Source: Prevotellaceae bacterium UBA1720
GTDB lineage: Bacteria; Bacteroidota; Bacteroidia; Bacteroidales; Bacteroidaceae
Reading direction: 5' to 3'
Assembly (NCBI GenBank): GCA_002317475.1
Contig: DCIS01000167.1
Location: forward strand, 12,207-27,608
Length of the DNA: 15,402 nucleotides
Both the position numbers and the translations under genes were made by a program. Position 1 is the first letter of the stretch. Every line of letters starts with the position of its first letter. Shown piece by piece: positions 1-7,074 of the stretch. The notes beneath the pieces were generated by a model. That model made no database searches. It saw only the letters and a list, made by a program, of their open reading frames with translations, and was not told the origin of the DNA.

Positions 1-767
1 GCCACACCCAAGCCTGTGCATACACCACCGCTGACGGTGCTTGAAGAAGATACGAAGGGGTAGGTGCCGTGATCAATGTCAAGCATAGTGCCCTGTGCAC
101 CCTCTGCCAGGACGTTCTTACCCTCGCGCAGCGCCTTGTTCAGCTCGATCTCGGTGTCGGTGAGGGGGAATGAACGCATGTACTCGATGCCCTCCATCCA
201 GAGTTTCTCCTCGTCGGTGATATCGTAGTCAGTATAGTTGAGGTCACGCAGAATCTGCTCGTGACGAGCCTTCAGTGCGGCGTATTTTTCGGGGAAGTTC
301 TCCAGAATGTCGCCTACGCGCAGACCTGTACGGCTAGCCTTCTCGCTGTAGGTGGGACCAATACCCTTACCTGTGGTACCAACTTTCGACTTGCCTTTGG
401 CAGCCTCGTAGGCACGATCCAGTACACGGTGAGTGGGGAGAATGAGGTGAGCACGCTTGCTGATGTGCAGACGATCCTTGATCTCGTAGCCTGCAGTCTC
501 CAGTTCCTTGGCTTCGGCCATGAACAGGTCGGGAGCGATGACGCAACCGTTACCGATGATGTTGATCTTGCCTTCGTCGAAGATACCTGAAGGGATGCTG
601 CGAAGCACGAACTTCTTTCCTTCGAAGATGATGGTGTGACCAGCGTTGGGACCACCTGCGAAGCGTGCTACGATGTCATATTGTGGGGTGAAAACATCTA
701 CCACCTTACCTTTGCCTTCGTCACCGAAGACTATGCCCAGAAGGGCGTCTACTCTTCCTTTTGTCAT
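1..767 (-). CDS. purA: Adenylosuccinate synthetase, 5' part (C-terminus beyond window)
   Basis: Catalyses the GTP-dependent joining of IMP and aspartate to adenylosuccinate, the first committed step from IMP to AMP, in the cytoplasm. Seen here are about 255 N-terminal codons of a family usually 420-430 residues long. The P-loop GDEGKGK lies at residues 15-21, with the catalytic Asp at D16. GGPNAGHT supplies the catalytic His at H44. IPSGIF, GTTGKGIGPTY and GAQGTMLDIDHGTYPF follow in the family's order. The ATG at 767 is chosen because the family N-terminus aligns there and a promoter lies just upstream. Oddity: the residues before the P-loop read IVF, where most family members have QW. The gene is cut by the left edge, not visibly broken. 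Family assignment is very secure. Confidence 0.97.
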   Translation of the reverse strand, partial: MTKGRVDALLGIVFGDEGKGKVVDVFTPQYDIVARFAGGPNAGHTIIFEGKKFVLRSIPSGIFDEGKINIIGNGCVIAPDLFMAEAKELETAGYEIKDRLHISKRAHLILPTHRVLDRAYEAAKGKSKVGTTGKGIGPTYSEKASRTGLRVGDILENFPEKYAALKARHEQILRDLNYTDYDITDEEKLWMEGIEYMRSFPLTDTEIELNKALREGKNVLAEGAQGTMLDIDHGTYPFVSSSSTVSGGVCTGLGV

Positions 768-800
768 TTGTCTTTTTGTGTTTAGGATTATATCCGACTA

Positions 801-808
801 CAAAGATA
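801..808 (-). promoter_or_regulatory. Putative purA promoter, -7 element
   Basis: The minus strand reads TATCTTTG here, matching the Bacteroidota -7 consensus TAnnTTTG. It lies about 35 bp upstream of the purA ATG. No good TTTG -33 element is visible 19-21 bp further up, so the match is partial. The box sits in the 47-bp gap after the alkylation-repair-like gene, so purA probably has its own transcript besides any read-through; no terminator was seen in the gap. Confidence 0.5.
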
Positions 809-814
809 CATATT

Positions 815-1438
815 TTATTTTAATTCCATGCTTTGCATGAAGGAAATTTCATTCTCAACGGCCATAATTGCTTTACGAAGGGGTAGGGAGACGTTCTGAG
901 GCACGGCTGCCATCTGGTCGCGCAACTCCTCCAACGATCGTTCCTGCAGTTGTTCACCCCTTCCGAGGAGGCGTGCAATGATGAGGTAACCATAGAGCTG
1001 TTTCATCTCATGGTCAGATGCAATCCATTCGAAGGCACGTTCGGCGGCATAGGGCAGACGTACGAACAACTGCATCACGGCAATCTGAGCCACCTCGGCA
1101 TGGGGGGTCTCCTCGACCCAGATGTCAGCCACCTCGGGATAGAAATGCTCAATGGGCATCAACATTGTGGCGAGCAGTTTGCATTCACGGATATTCTCGT
1201 TCCAGAGTTGCTGTGCCAGACGATGGTCGGGAGTAAACTCGCGGGCAATATCCATGAGGCGGGGCAGTTCGACGCCAAAGATGAGTTTGTAGGGCATGCC
1301 TACCTCGCGCATCTTGGCAGACAGGATGCCGTTCATGCTGGCACGCAGTTCCTTTTTGATGTCGAGGATGACAGACCCTCTCTGTCCTTTGGACATCTCC
1401 CCCATGATGGGGAGAGTTTGGTTTGTATTGTCGTTCAT
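815..1438 (-). CDS. AlkD-like DNA alkylation repair (HEAT-like repeat) protein
   Basis: Predicted 207-residue all-helical cytoplasmic protein resembling the small DNA alkylation repair family (AlkD-like, HEAT-like repeats) of Bacteroidota. Family members such as AlkD excise alkylated bases; activity here is inferred only. Resemblance rests on the N-terminal helix VILDIKKELRASMNG, the YKLIFGVELPRLMDIA segment, and NIRECKLLATMLMP, where family members have a conserved Arg-Glu followed by a Leu-Ala helix. The frame stays open upstream to 1855, inside the peptidase gene. The ATG at 1438 is preferred because it falls 16 bp after that gene's stop and the protein's homologous part starts soon after. 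An internal ATG (residue 15, MSKGQRG) is also possible. It is the last gene of the regulator-peptidase-repair unit. Whether the key aromatic and acidic residues of AlkD are kept needs an alignment. Confidence 0.65.
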   Translation of the reverse strand: MNDNTNQTLPIMGEMSKGQRGSVILDIKKELRASMNGILSAKMREVGMPYKLIFGVELPRLMDIAREFTPDHRLAQQLWNENIRECKLLATMLMPIEHFYPEVADIWVEETPHAEVAQIAVMQLFVRLPYAAERAFEWIASDHEMKQLYGYLIIARLLGRGEQLQERSLEELRDQMAAVPQNVSLPLRKAIMAVENEISFMQSMELK

Positions 1439-1454
1439 AATCGTTGAACAATCC

Positions 1455-3389
1455 TTAATCGTTAGTTGAATAATCTCTACTGTAACGGAGCATTTGTTCG
1501 GTGAAGGACTCGTCGTAGTGAGGCACGATGTCGGTGATGACGCCATCAGCGTTGTGTAAGACCTCGTATCGGGGGTTGATGAAGCCCTTGTAGGGTGCAA
1601 GGTTGAGACGCTTGTAGCGTGCCAGTACTTCGGCGTGAATCTGGACATCCACTTTAACACCGTATGTTTCAACCAGGGCTTTTGCAGCCTCATAGTCGCC
1701 CTCGCTCTTGATACGTTGCACCTCAGCCAGCAGGGTGGCAAAGGCATTGCGCAGAGTGGGGTAGGACAGAACCTCAAGGTACGTCTTCCCCTCGCGCTGG
1801 ATGAGACGGATGGCTTCGGGATAGTGGGCCTGTGTCCAGTGAGCAATGAGGGCACGATTGCGCATGTGAGCCTCCTCGACTTGACAGCCGGGCTCGATAC
1901 GGACGAGCTGGGTCATCAGTCCGTTCATCAGGTAACTGTAGTATTGCGCCTTGTATGCCTCTGCTTTGGGTGTGAGATCCAGCTCAACGAGTTTGGGGTC
2001 GGCCAGGTAATAGAGACCGAAGAGATCGGCACGAGCCTCCTCGATGGTGCTGCCGTAAGCTTTCAGCGCATCAGGATCCACCCCGGGAAGCAGACGTCCA
2101 GAACCATGCCCCAGACATTCATGGAGGTCGGTGTGAAGATCGTCGCAGACATCAGCATGCTGGTCAAGCAAGGCCAGCGTCTGGGCGTCAATCACAAATT
2201 CCTGACGGAAACCATTCCCCTTTGCGGCCTCGTCATAGGCATGTGTGAGATTGCCGATGGTTACACTCTTGCTGCCATGTGTGGCGCGTACCCAGTTGCT
2301 GTTGGGCAGGTTGATGCCAATGGCACTGCTGGGGTAGAGGTCACCTCCTAGGATTGCAGCCACCACGACTCGGGCTGAAACACCCTGGCACGAAGGTTTT
2401 TTGAAACGCGCATCCACAGGCGAGTGGTCCTCAAACCATTGGGCATTCTGACTCAGTTTCTCGGTGCGCCCAGTTGCTTTGAGGTCAGTGAAGTTGACGT
2501 ATCCCTCCCAGCTGGCCTTTAGTCCCAGTGGGTCGCCGTACACCTCGGTAAAGCCATTGATAAAGTCTATGCGTCCAGTGGTCTCCTGTACCCATGCTAT
2601 GGTGTAACGGTCGAAGGTGGCCAAGTCACCTGTGTGGTAGAAGTCCAGCAACAAGCGGATAACCTCGATCTGCTTCTCGTTCTCGGCATAGGAAATGGCA
2701 GCCTCAAGATGCTCCACGATGTGGCAGATTGCCTCACCATACATACCATCACTTTTCCAGACACGCTCGGCCAGACTGCCATCCTCTTGGCGTACCAACT
2801 GGCTGTTCATGCCATACATGATGGGCTCCTCGGGATTGCCTTCGCCCTTCTGACGGGCGTAGAAGTCCTCTGCCTCTTGCTGGGTGATGCCTTCCTCGTA
2901 GTAGTTGCAGGCCGATGTAAGGATCAGGTCCTCACCGTCAGCTTGGTTGACGCGCTTGGGCATTACGGTGGGGTCAATGATGACGGGGATGAGTGCTTCG
3001 TACTGCTCATGGTCGGGGACGTCCTTCATTGCCTCGCGCAGGAACTGCTCACTGAATCCGGGCAGTATCTTTTCTGTAGAATAATGATGATGGATGCCGT
3101 TAGAGAACCATACGCGTTTCAGGTACACTATGAACTGCTGGTACTCCTCACTTTGCCGGTCTCCCTTGTAGTTCTGCAGTATCTCTTCCAGTAAATGCCT
3201 GATGGGCAGGTTGTAACGGCAGTTCTGATGCCACAAGATGTCTCGTCCCCAAAGCGCTGCCTCGGAGAGATGATAGATGTATGTTTTTTGACGCAATGAG
3301 AGCGTTTCGAAACCCTCTACATTGTATCTCAACAACTGCAGGTCTGCGAAACGCTCTTCTGTATATTGGAACTTACGATCTGTCTTCAC
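1455..3389 (-). CDS. M49-family dipeptidyl peptidase III-type zinc metallopeptidase
   Basis: Zinc exopeptidase expected to release dipeptides from the N-terminus of short peptides. The M49 signature HECLGH is at residues 423-428 (zinc ligands H423 and H428, catalytic E424). The second motif EEARAD at 450-455 supplies the third ligand, E451; M49 enzymes usually have EECRAE/D, so Cys is replaced by Ala. The 644-residue length fits bacterial DPP III. No signal peptide or lipobox is visible, so it is probably cytoplasmic and may work in peptide salvage. The start is GTG at 3389; the first ATG would remove over 100 residues. That GTG shares bases with the upstream regulator's TGA (GTGA overlap), so translational coupling is likely. 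The downstream AlkD-like gene begins 16 bp after its stop. Confidence 0.93.
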   Translation of the reverse strand: MKTDRKFQYTEERFADLQLLRYNVEGFETLSLRQKTYIYHLSEAALWGRDILWHQNCRYNLPIRHLLEEILQNYKGDRQSEEYQQFIVYLKRVWFSNGIHHHYSTEKILPGFSEQFLREAMKDVPDHEQYEALIPVIIDPTVMPKRVNQADGEDLILTSACNYYEEGITQQEAEDFYARQKGEGNPEEPIMYGMNSQLVRQEDGSLAERVWKSDGMYGEAICHIVEHLEAAISYAENEKQIEVIRLLLDFYHTGDLATFDRYTIAWVQETTGRIDFINGFTEVYGDPLGLKASWEGYVNFTDLKATGRTEKLSQNAQWFEDHSPVDARFKKPSCQGVSARVVVAAILGGDLYPSSAIGINLPNSNWVRATHGSKSVTIGNLTHAYDEAAKGNGFRQEFVIDAQTLALLDQHADVCDDLHTDLHECLGHGSGRLLPGVDPDALKAYGSTIEEARADLFGLYYLADPKLVELDLTPKAEAYKAQYYSYLMNGLMTQLVRIEPGCQVEEAHMRNRALIAHWTQAHYPEAIRLIQREGKTYLEVLSYPTLRNAFATLLAEVQRIKSEGDYEAAKALVETYGVKVDVQIHAEVLARYKRLNLAPYKGFINPRYEVLHNADGVITDIVPHYDESFTEQMLRYSRDYSTND

Positions 3390-3958
3390 TTTGATGACTT
3401 TTTTATAGCTTTAGCTTTGGCCTTCTCCTTTTCCTTCTTTGCCTTCTCCTTAGCCTTAGCTTTGGCTTTTTCCTTTGCCTTCTTTGCCTTCTCCTTTTCC
3501 TTTAAGGCTTTTTCCTTCTCCTTTTCCTCTTTGTCGCGGACGTCGGGAATCTGGTGAGTCAGCTTGTACTGGCGAGGGCTGCATCCATGCAGACGGAAGA
3601 ATGCTGCGTAGAATGACTGACGGTTGGCAAAACCTACTGCTTCGGAAACCTCCTCCATATTCATGTCGGCGAACTGCTTGTTGATAAGCATGTACATGGC
3701 GTCCTTGATACGGTATTCGTTGACAAGGCAGGAATAGTTCTGGCTGAAGCGGAGACTGATTACTGCACTAATGTAGCGAGTGTTGGTTCCCAGGTCGTCT
3801 GCCAGCTTCTTGGCAGAATACTCGGGGTCGCGGTACTTTTTCTCCACAATCAGTTTCTGAATGATCTTCTCATAGAGCTGGTCAACCATCTCTACACGCA
3901 CTAAACTTCTATAAGAGGCGTCCTTCTCTTTCTTTTCTGTAATGTTGTACTTTGCCAT
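3386..3958 (-). CDS. AraC-type HTH transcriptional regulator with lysine-rich C-terminal tail
   Basis: A 190-residue DNA-binding protein. After a charged N-terminus it has the two helix-turn-helix units of the AraC family: about residues 47-72 (YSAKKLADDLGTNTRYIS) and 100-131 (MEEVSEAVGFANRQSFYAAF, ending in SPRQYK). The double HTH takes up nearly the whole folded part, and no ligand-sensing domain is present. Residues 142-190 form a low-complexity tail of Lys, Glu and Ala, ending IKKSSK. Such tails can bind nucleic acid nonspecifically, but its role here is unknown. The gene heads a unit with the M49 peptidase, overlapping it by 4 bp, and the AlkD-like gene. A good promoter lies about 100 bp upstream. 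The ATG at 3958 is the first in frame and fits the family start. Its targets cannot be told from sequence. Confidence 0.88.
   Translation of the reverse strand: MAKYNITEKKEKDASYRSLVRVEMVDQLYEKIIQKLIVEKKYRDPEYSAKKLADDLGTNTRYISAVISLRFSQNYSCLVNEYRIKDAMYMLINKQFADMNMEEVSEAVGFANRQSFYAAFFRLHGCSPRQYKLTHQIPDVRDKEEKEKEKALKEKEKAKKAKEKAKAKAKEKAKKEKEKAKAKAIKKSSK
3389..3535 (-). repeat. Lysine-rich tandem-like coding tract in the regulator's tail
   Basis: These 49 codons encode imperfect repeats such as KEKAKAKAKEKAKK and KEKEKAL. The coding strand is strongly purine-rich: AAG/AAA, GAA/GAG and GCT/GCC codons dominate, seen as a C/T-rich stretch on the plus strand. The units are multiples of three bases, so slippage would mostly change tail length without breaking the frame. 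The tract runs directly into the GTGA overlap with the peptidase gene. Confidence 0.8.
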
Positions 3959-4067
3959 TTCCCTATCGAATTAATTGGTGAGTCTTGATCTGTTTGTCGG
4001 CCTTTTGCAAAGGTCTTGTTTTATTTATTTGCAGAAAGGTGTTTTGGTTTTTATTTGTAAAGCGATG

Positions 4068-4099
4068 CAAAGTTATGTCATTTTTAAATGATTAGCAAA
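4068..4099 (-). promoter_or_regulatory. Promoter of the regulator-peptidase-repair unit
   Basis: On the minus strand, TTTG (4099-4096) is followed after exactly 20 bp by TAACTTTG (4075-4068). This matches the Bacteroidota primary sigma consensus TTTG-N19-21-TAnnTTTG in both boxes. Transcription should start near 4060, giving an untranslated leader of about 100 nt before the ATG at 3958. The rest of the 196-bp gap is A+T-rich, and no convincing terminator for the upstream coiled-coil gene was found in it. Confidence 0.8.
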
Positions 4100-4154
4100 T
4101 TTTTCACCATTTTGTTTTATAAAAAAGTGTTAAAACCTTTCGCTATAAATGTCT

Positions 4155-6914
4155 TTAGGAAGAAAATGAGCTTTCGGGTTCCTTTATTTTGTCTCCTTTT
4201 ATTTGACTTTCGGCCTTTTCGTGAGCCTGTAGTGTGAGTGTGTTGGTTGCGATAAGCAGCATCGCCTCGCGTCGACGTTTTTCCAGTACTTCTTCTTGTT
4301 TAGCCAGGACCAGTAGTGCGTCAGTGGAGACATTGTCGGGGATGTTTCCTTCTGCTTGTAGTGCCACCATCTGGCTCCTTAGATGGTCCACCTTGGCCTG
4401 GGTCAATTTAGAATCCAGTTCGGCATCGCGCAACAGCTCGCGTGTCTTGGTCCAGTCATGGTCCGCTTGGAAGAACTGCTCCAGTTCGCTGTATTGTACA
4501 GGCGAGTGGGAGGCATTGTACTGTCGCATCCATACATCCAGGGCTGAATGCTCCTGGACAGCCATGCTGTCTGTAGTGGCGGCTGTCTCCGCCAGTTCCT
4601 GCAGCCTTCCCTTGCTGCTCAGGTACATCTCCTTCTTTTTGTCGGTGATGATGCGCTGTTCTTCCATCTTCTTGTGGTTCTCCTGAAATTGATCAACCAG
4701 CTTCTCGCGGAATTGCTTGGAGTTTATGCCCTGTAGCAGTCGCTGCAGTTCCTTGTTGTTCTCCTCGGTGAAGTTATTGTAGTCGCTGATAGCTGTTTGT
4801 GCTATGAGCAGCTGCTGTTTCAGTTCACCCATTCGTGCCTGTTTCTGCTCCATCACAGCCGTTTCCGTCTGCAGTTGGTTCTCCAGTTTCACCAAACTGT
4901 CATTCAACTGGTTGCGTTCGCTTGTAATCTCCTGAACACGCATGGTGATGCTTTCCACTCCATGTTTCATCATGGTTTGCCAATCAGGGATAGTGACATG
5001 CTTGCCCAGTTTCTCGAGAAGTTTGGCTTGGGAGTCTGTCTGTTCCTGGCGGCGAGCAGATATCCATTCCACTTCGCGTGCCATCACCTGGCAACCTGTA
5101 TTGACCTCATTCATGCGAGCGGTCAGGTCGCTTTTCAATTGTTCATGGCGTGCCATGGTTTCTGTCAGTTCGTTGATGCGGTTCTGGTGGAAGTTGTAGT
5201 TGTCCAGTTCCTCCTGAGCCTTGCGCACCTCTGTCTCGCAGTTCTCGATGAGCAGGCGTAGCATGGCTGTACGTGCCTCTGCATTTGTGGTGGAGTCGCA
5301 TGACAGGAAGGAGTTGTCTAGCTCTGCAAACATTGCCCAGTCTTTCACTGCCTCATTTTGAAGGGCGCGTAGGTTTACCAGTTCATCTTCCACAGCGTTC
5401 TTGGCAGCTGATATGCGTTGGTAGTTCATTCGTGTCTCCTGCAGCTCCGTTTCCTTGTTGCGCACTTCTGTACGTAGCATGTCCACCTCGGTTTTCATCT
5501 CGCCTATCAGCTTGTTCTGCTCCAGCATCGTGTCGCTGTGGTAGGGGTGGTGGGTGGCTCCGCATACGGTGCAGCTCACGCCTTCTCTCAGGTCGCTACG
5601 CAACTGTATCACGTTCTGGCTTTTACTCAGGGTGTAGGTGTATTCTTTCTCCTTGAAGCTGCGTTGCAGCAGTCCCAGGTTGTCCTCCATCTGCCGTAGG
5701 TTGGATGCCGTCTGCTCCTCTTGTAGGTGCAGGGAGTTGTTTTCCACCTGCTTTTTGTCGATAAGGGTATAGAGGGTATGGATACGTCTCCACAAGGCCT
5801 GGGCGCTCAACAGCATCTGACGTCGGCGCTTGAGGTTCATGGCACGTTCCTGCAGACGGTAGCTGTCCTGTCCAAGGATGCTTTGGCGATGTACTGAGAG
5901 TTCGTCGGTAGTGGTGTTGATGTCTGCCTCAACTTGCTGGTAGTCAGCAAACACACGCCCCAGAAGGTCGTTTTCCGTACGCTGCTTGCGTTCTGCCTCC
6001 TTCAGTTCATTCTCGGTTTCAGCCATTTTTTCTGACAGACGGTCAAGGGCGATCAACTGTTCCACGACCAGTTCGCTGTGCTTCACCATACGCTTGTGTA
6101 CATCCGTACTTTCTAGACGGGTACGCTTGGCTTCTATCTCCTGCTGCAGGTCATCGATGGCATGGGCTGTTTCTTGTATCTCCTTCTCCAAGGCGTTACA
6201 CTTGCTGGTCAGGGCCGAAGTCAGTTCCTGAGCCTTTTGACGCACATAAGCATAGGTGTCGTTGTTGCCTTCCAACCTGATGCTGTTGTAGATGGCTGTC
6301 TGGCCTTGGTTCAGCAAGACTTCACTGCTTTTGGTCTCGTCTGCACATTGTTTCAGACGCTTTCTTTCATCCTCGTATTCGCGCTGGAGGGTCTCTATCT
6401 CGCCCACCAATTCGCTTTCGTGCATCTTCTGTCTACTGCGCTGCCACTCCAGGATATGCAGGCGTTGGAATCGTCCCTGTACATTCTCGAAGGTCTCAAA
6501 GCGTTCCAGTTCCTGTTTCTCACCCAGCAAGCCAGCCACTTGTTTGTTTACAGCAAAGAGATGGGTACGCAGCGTCTCTATCTCGCCTTGCAACGCCAGG
6601 AATTGGCGCAGGCGATCCTTTTGGTCGCGTGTGCGCATGAGGTTCTCCTCGATGTTGGCTAGTTTGGTCTCGTTCAGTCTCAGTGCATCCTTTACCCTTT
6701 GCAGATGAGGTTCACTCAGCAGGTGTTCGCTGACCCTTAGGCGCTTGGCTTCCTCGCGAATTTTCTTTTCCATTTCCACGCGACTCATCTGCTGCTCTGG
6801 GGCATTGGCGTCATCCTGAAGCTGGGGTGTCTCAACGATGCCCTCTGTGTTGATTACCTCAGCTTGAATGCTGTTTATGTCGTTGTTTTTATCTTTTTTT
6901 CTGAAGAAATTCAT
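4155..6914 (-). CDS. Headless SbcC/Rad50-like coiled-coil protein with central zinc hook
   Basis: A 919-residue protein, nearly all predicted coiled coil: long runs of Glu, Gln, Lys, Arg and Leu from about residue 60 to 440 and again from 470 to 890. At the midpoint it has CTVCGATHHPY (C448, C451), closely resembling the CxxC zinc hook with trailing HP found at the apex of SbcC/Rad50. A true SbcC would carry an N-terminal Walker A lobe and a C-terminal signature/Walker B lobe. Here residues 1-60 are polar (MNFFRKKDKNND...) and the end is IKGDKIKEPESSFSS; no GxxGxGKS or LSGGE-type motif is present at either end. The frame stays open upstream to 7001, but the promoter at 6936-6967 lies inside that extension, so the ATG at 6914 is the likely start. 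No SbcD-type nuclease is adjacent. The gene is intact with no frameshift. It may be a structural partner or antagonist of hook proteins; function unknown. Confidence 0.8.
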   Translation of the reverse strand: MNFFRKKDKNNDINSIQAEVINTEGIVETPQLQDDANAPEQQMSRVEMEKKIREEAKRLRVSEHLLSEPHLQRVKDALRLNETKLANIEENLMRTRDQKDRLRQFLALQGEIETLRTHLFAVNKQVAGLLGEKQELERFETFENVQGRFQRLHILEWQRSRQKMHESELVGEIETLQREYEDERKRLKQCADETKSSEVLLNQGQTAIYNSIRLEGNNDTYAYVRQKAQELTSALTSKCNALEKEIQETAHAIDDLQQEIEAKRTRLESTDVHKRMVKHSELVVEQLIALDRLSEKMAETENELKEAERKQRTENDLLGRVFADYQQVEADINTTTDELSVHRQSILGQDSYRLQERAMNLKRRRQMLLSAQALWRRIHTLYTLIDKKQVENNSLHLQEEQTASNLRQMEDNLGLLQRSFKEKEYTYTLSKSQNVIQLRSDLREGVSCTVCGATHHPYHSDTMLEQNKLIGEMKTEVDMLRTEVRNKETELQETRMNYQRISAAKNAVEDELVNLRALQNEAVKDWAMFAELDNSFLSCDSTTNAEARTAMLRLLIENCETEVRKAQEELDNYNFHQNRINELTETMARHEQLKSDLTARMNEVNTGCQVMAREVEWISARRQEQTDSQAKLLEKLGKHVTIPDWQTMMKHGVESITMRVQEITSERNQLNDSLVKLENQLQTETAVMEQKQARMGELKQQLLIAQTAISDYNNFTEENNKELQRLLQGINSKQFREKLVDQFQENHKKMEEQRIITDKKKEMYLSSKGRLQELAETAATTDSMAVQEHSALDVWMRQYNASHSPVQYSELEQFFQADHDWTKTRELLRDAELDSKLTQAKVDHLRSQMVALQAEGNIPDNVSTDALLVLAKQEEVLEKRRREAMLLIATNTLTLQAHEKAESQIKGDKIKEPESSFSS

Positions 6915-6935
6915 CTTTTTCGTAAAATTGTAGCG

Positions 6936-6967
6936 CAAAGGTACATAAAAATGCGCTCTGAACCAAA
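6936..6967 (-). promoter_or_regulatory. Promoter of the coiled-coil zinc-hook gene
   Basis: The minus strand carries TTTG (6967-6964), a 20-bp spacer, then TACCTTTG (6943-6936), a full match to the Bacteroidota consensus. Transcription would start near 6929, leaving a leader of only about 15 nt before the ATG at 6914. This decides the start codon, since the longer frame would begin upstream of the promoter. Confidence 0.8.
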
Positions 6968-6976
6968 AAATATGAC

Positions 6977-6984
6977 TATCTTTG
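6977..6984 (+). promoter_or_regulatory. Putative hisS promoter, -7 element
   Basis: TATCTTTG followed by C matches the Bacteroidota -7 consensus. There is no TTTG at the expected -33 position (around 6953-6957, which reads GCGCT). The implied transcript starts near 6991 and has a leader of about 85 nt. The promoter footprint overlaps that of the divergent coiled-coil gene. Confidence 0.6.
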
Positions 6985-7007
6985 CAAAACAATTCTAACA
7001 CAGGTAA

Positions 7008-7029
7008 ATGCGCGATCCGTTTCGCGTAT
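7008..7029 (+). promoter_or_regulatory. Hairpin and 9-codon open frame in the hisS leader
   Basis: ATGCGCGA (7008-7015) can pair with TCGCGTAT (7022-7029) as RNA, with one G-U pair and a 6-nt loop. The same segment starts a short frame, ATG at 7008 to TAA at 7037, reading MRDPFRVYI with no His codon. It could be a leader structure affecting hisS expression, or chance. There is no T-box-like element. Confidence 0.3.
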
Positions 7030-7074
7030 ATATATAAATAAGGTGAAAAAGGTTTGATACCTCAAATTTGAATT

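Noticed and set aside
1439..1855. N-terminal extension of the AlkD-like frame to 1855
   Set aside because: It lies wholly inside the well-supported M49 peptidase gene in another frame; the extension has shadow-like composition and the ATG at 1438 fits the family.
4081..4154. Terminator after the zinc-hook gene
   Set aside because: Only an A+T-rich weak inverted repeat (GTTTTA/TAAAAC) is seen, with no clear stem followed by a T-run.
4797..5261. Plus-strand open frames antisense to the coiled-coil gene
   Set aside because: They are by-products of the coiled-coil codon composition; low-complexity, no start context or family resemblance.
6915..7001. 29-residue N-terminal extension of the zinc-hook protein
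   Set aside because: A full-consensus promoter for this gene lies within the extension, so it cannot be part of that transcript's coding region.
6991..7074. T-box or His attenuator upstream of hisS
   Set aside because: No T-box sequence and no run of His codons; only a short hairpin is visible.
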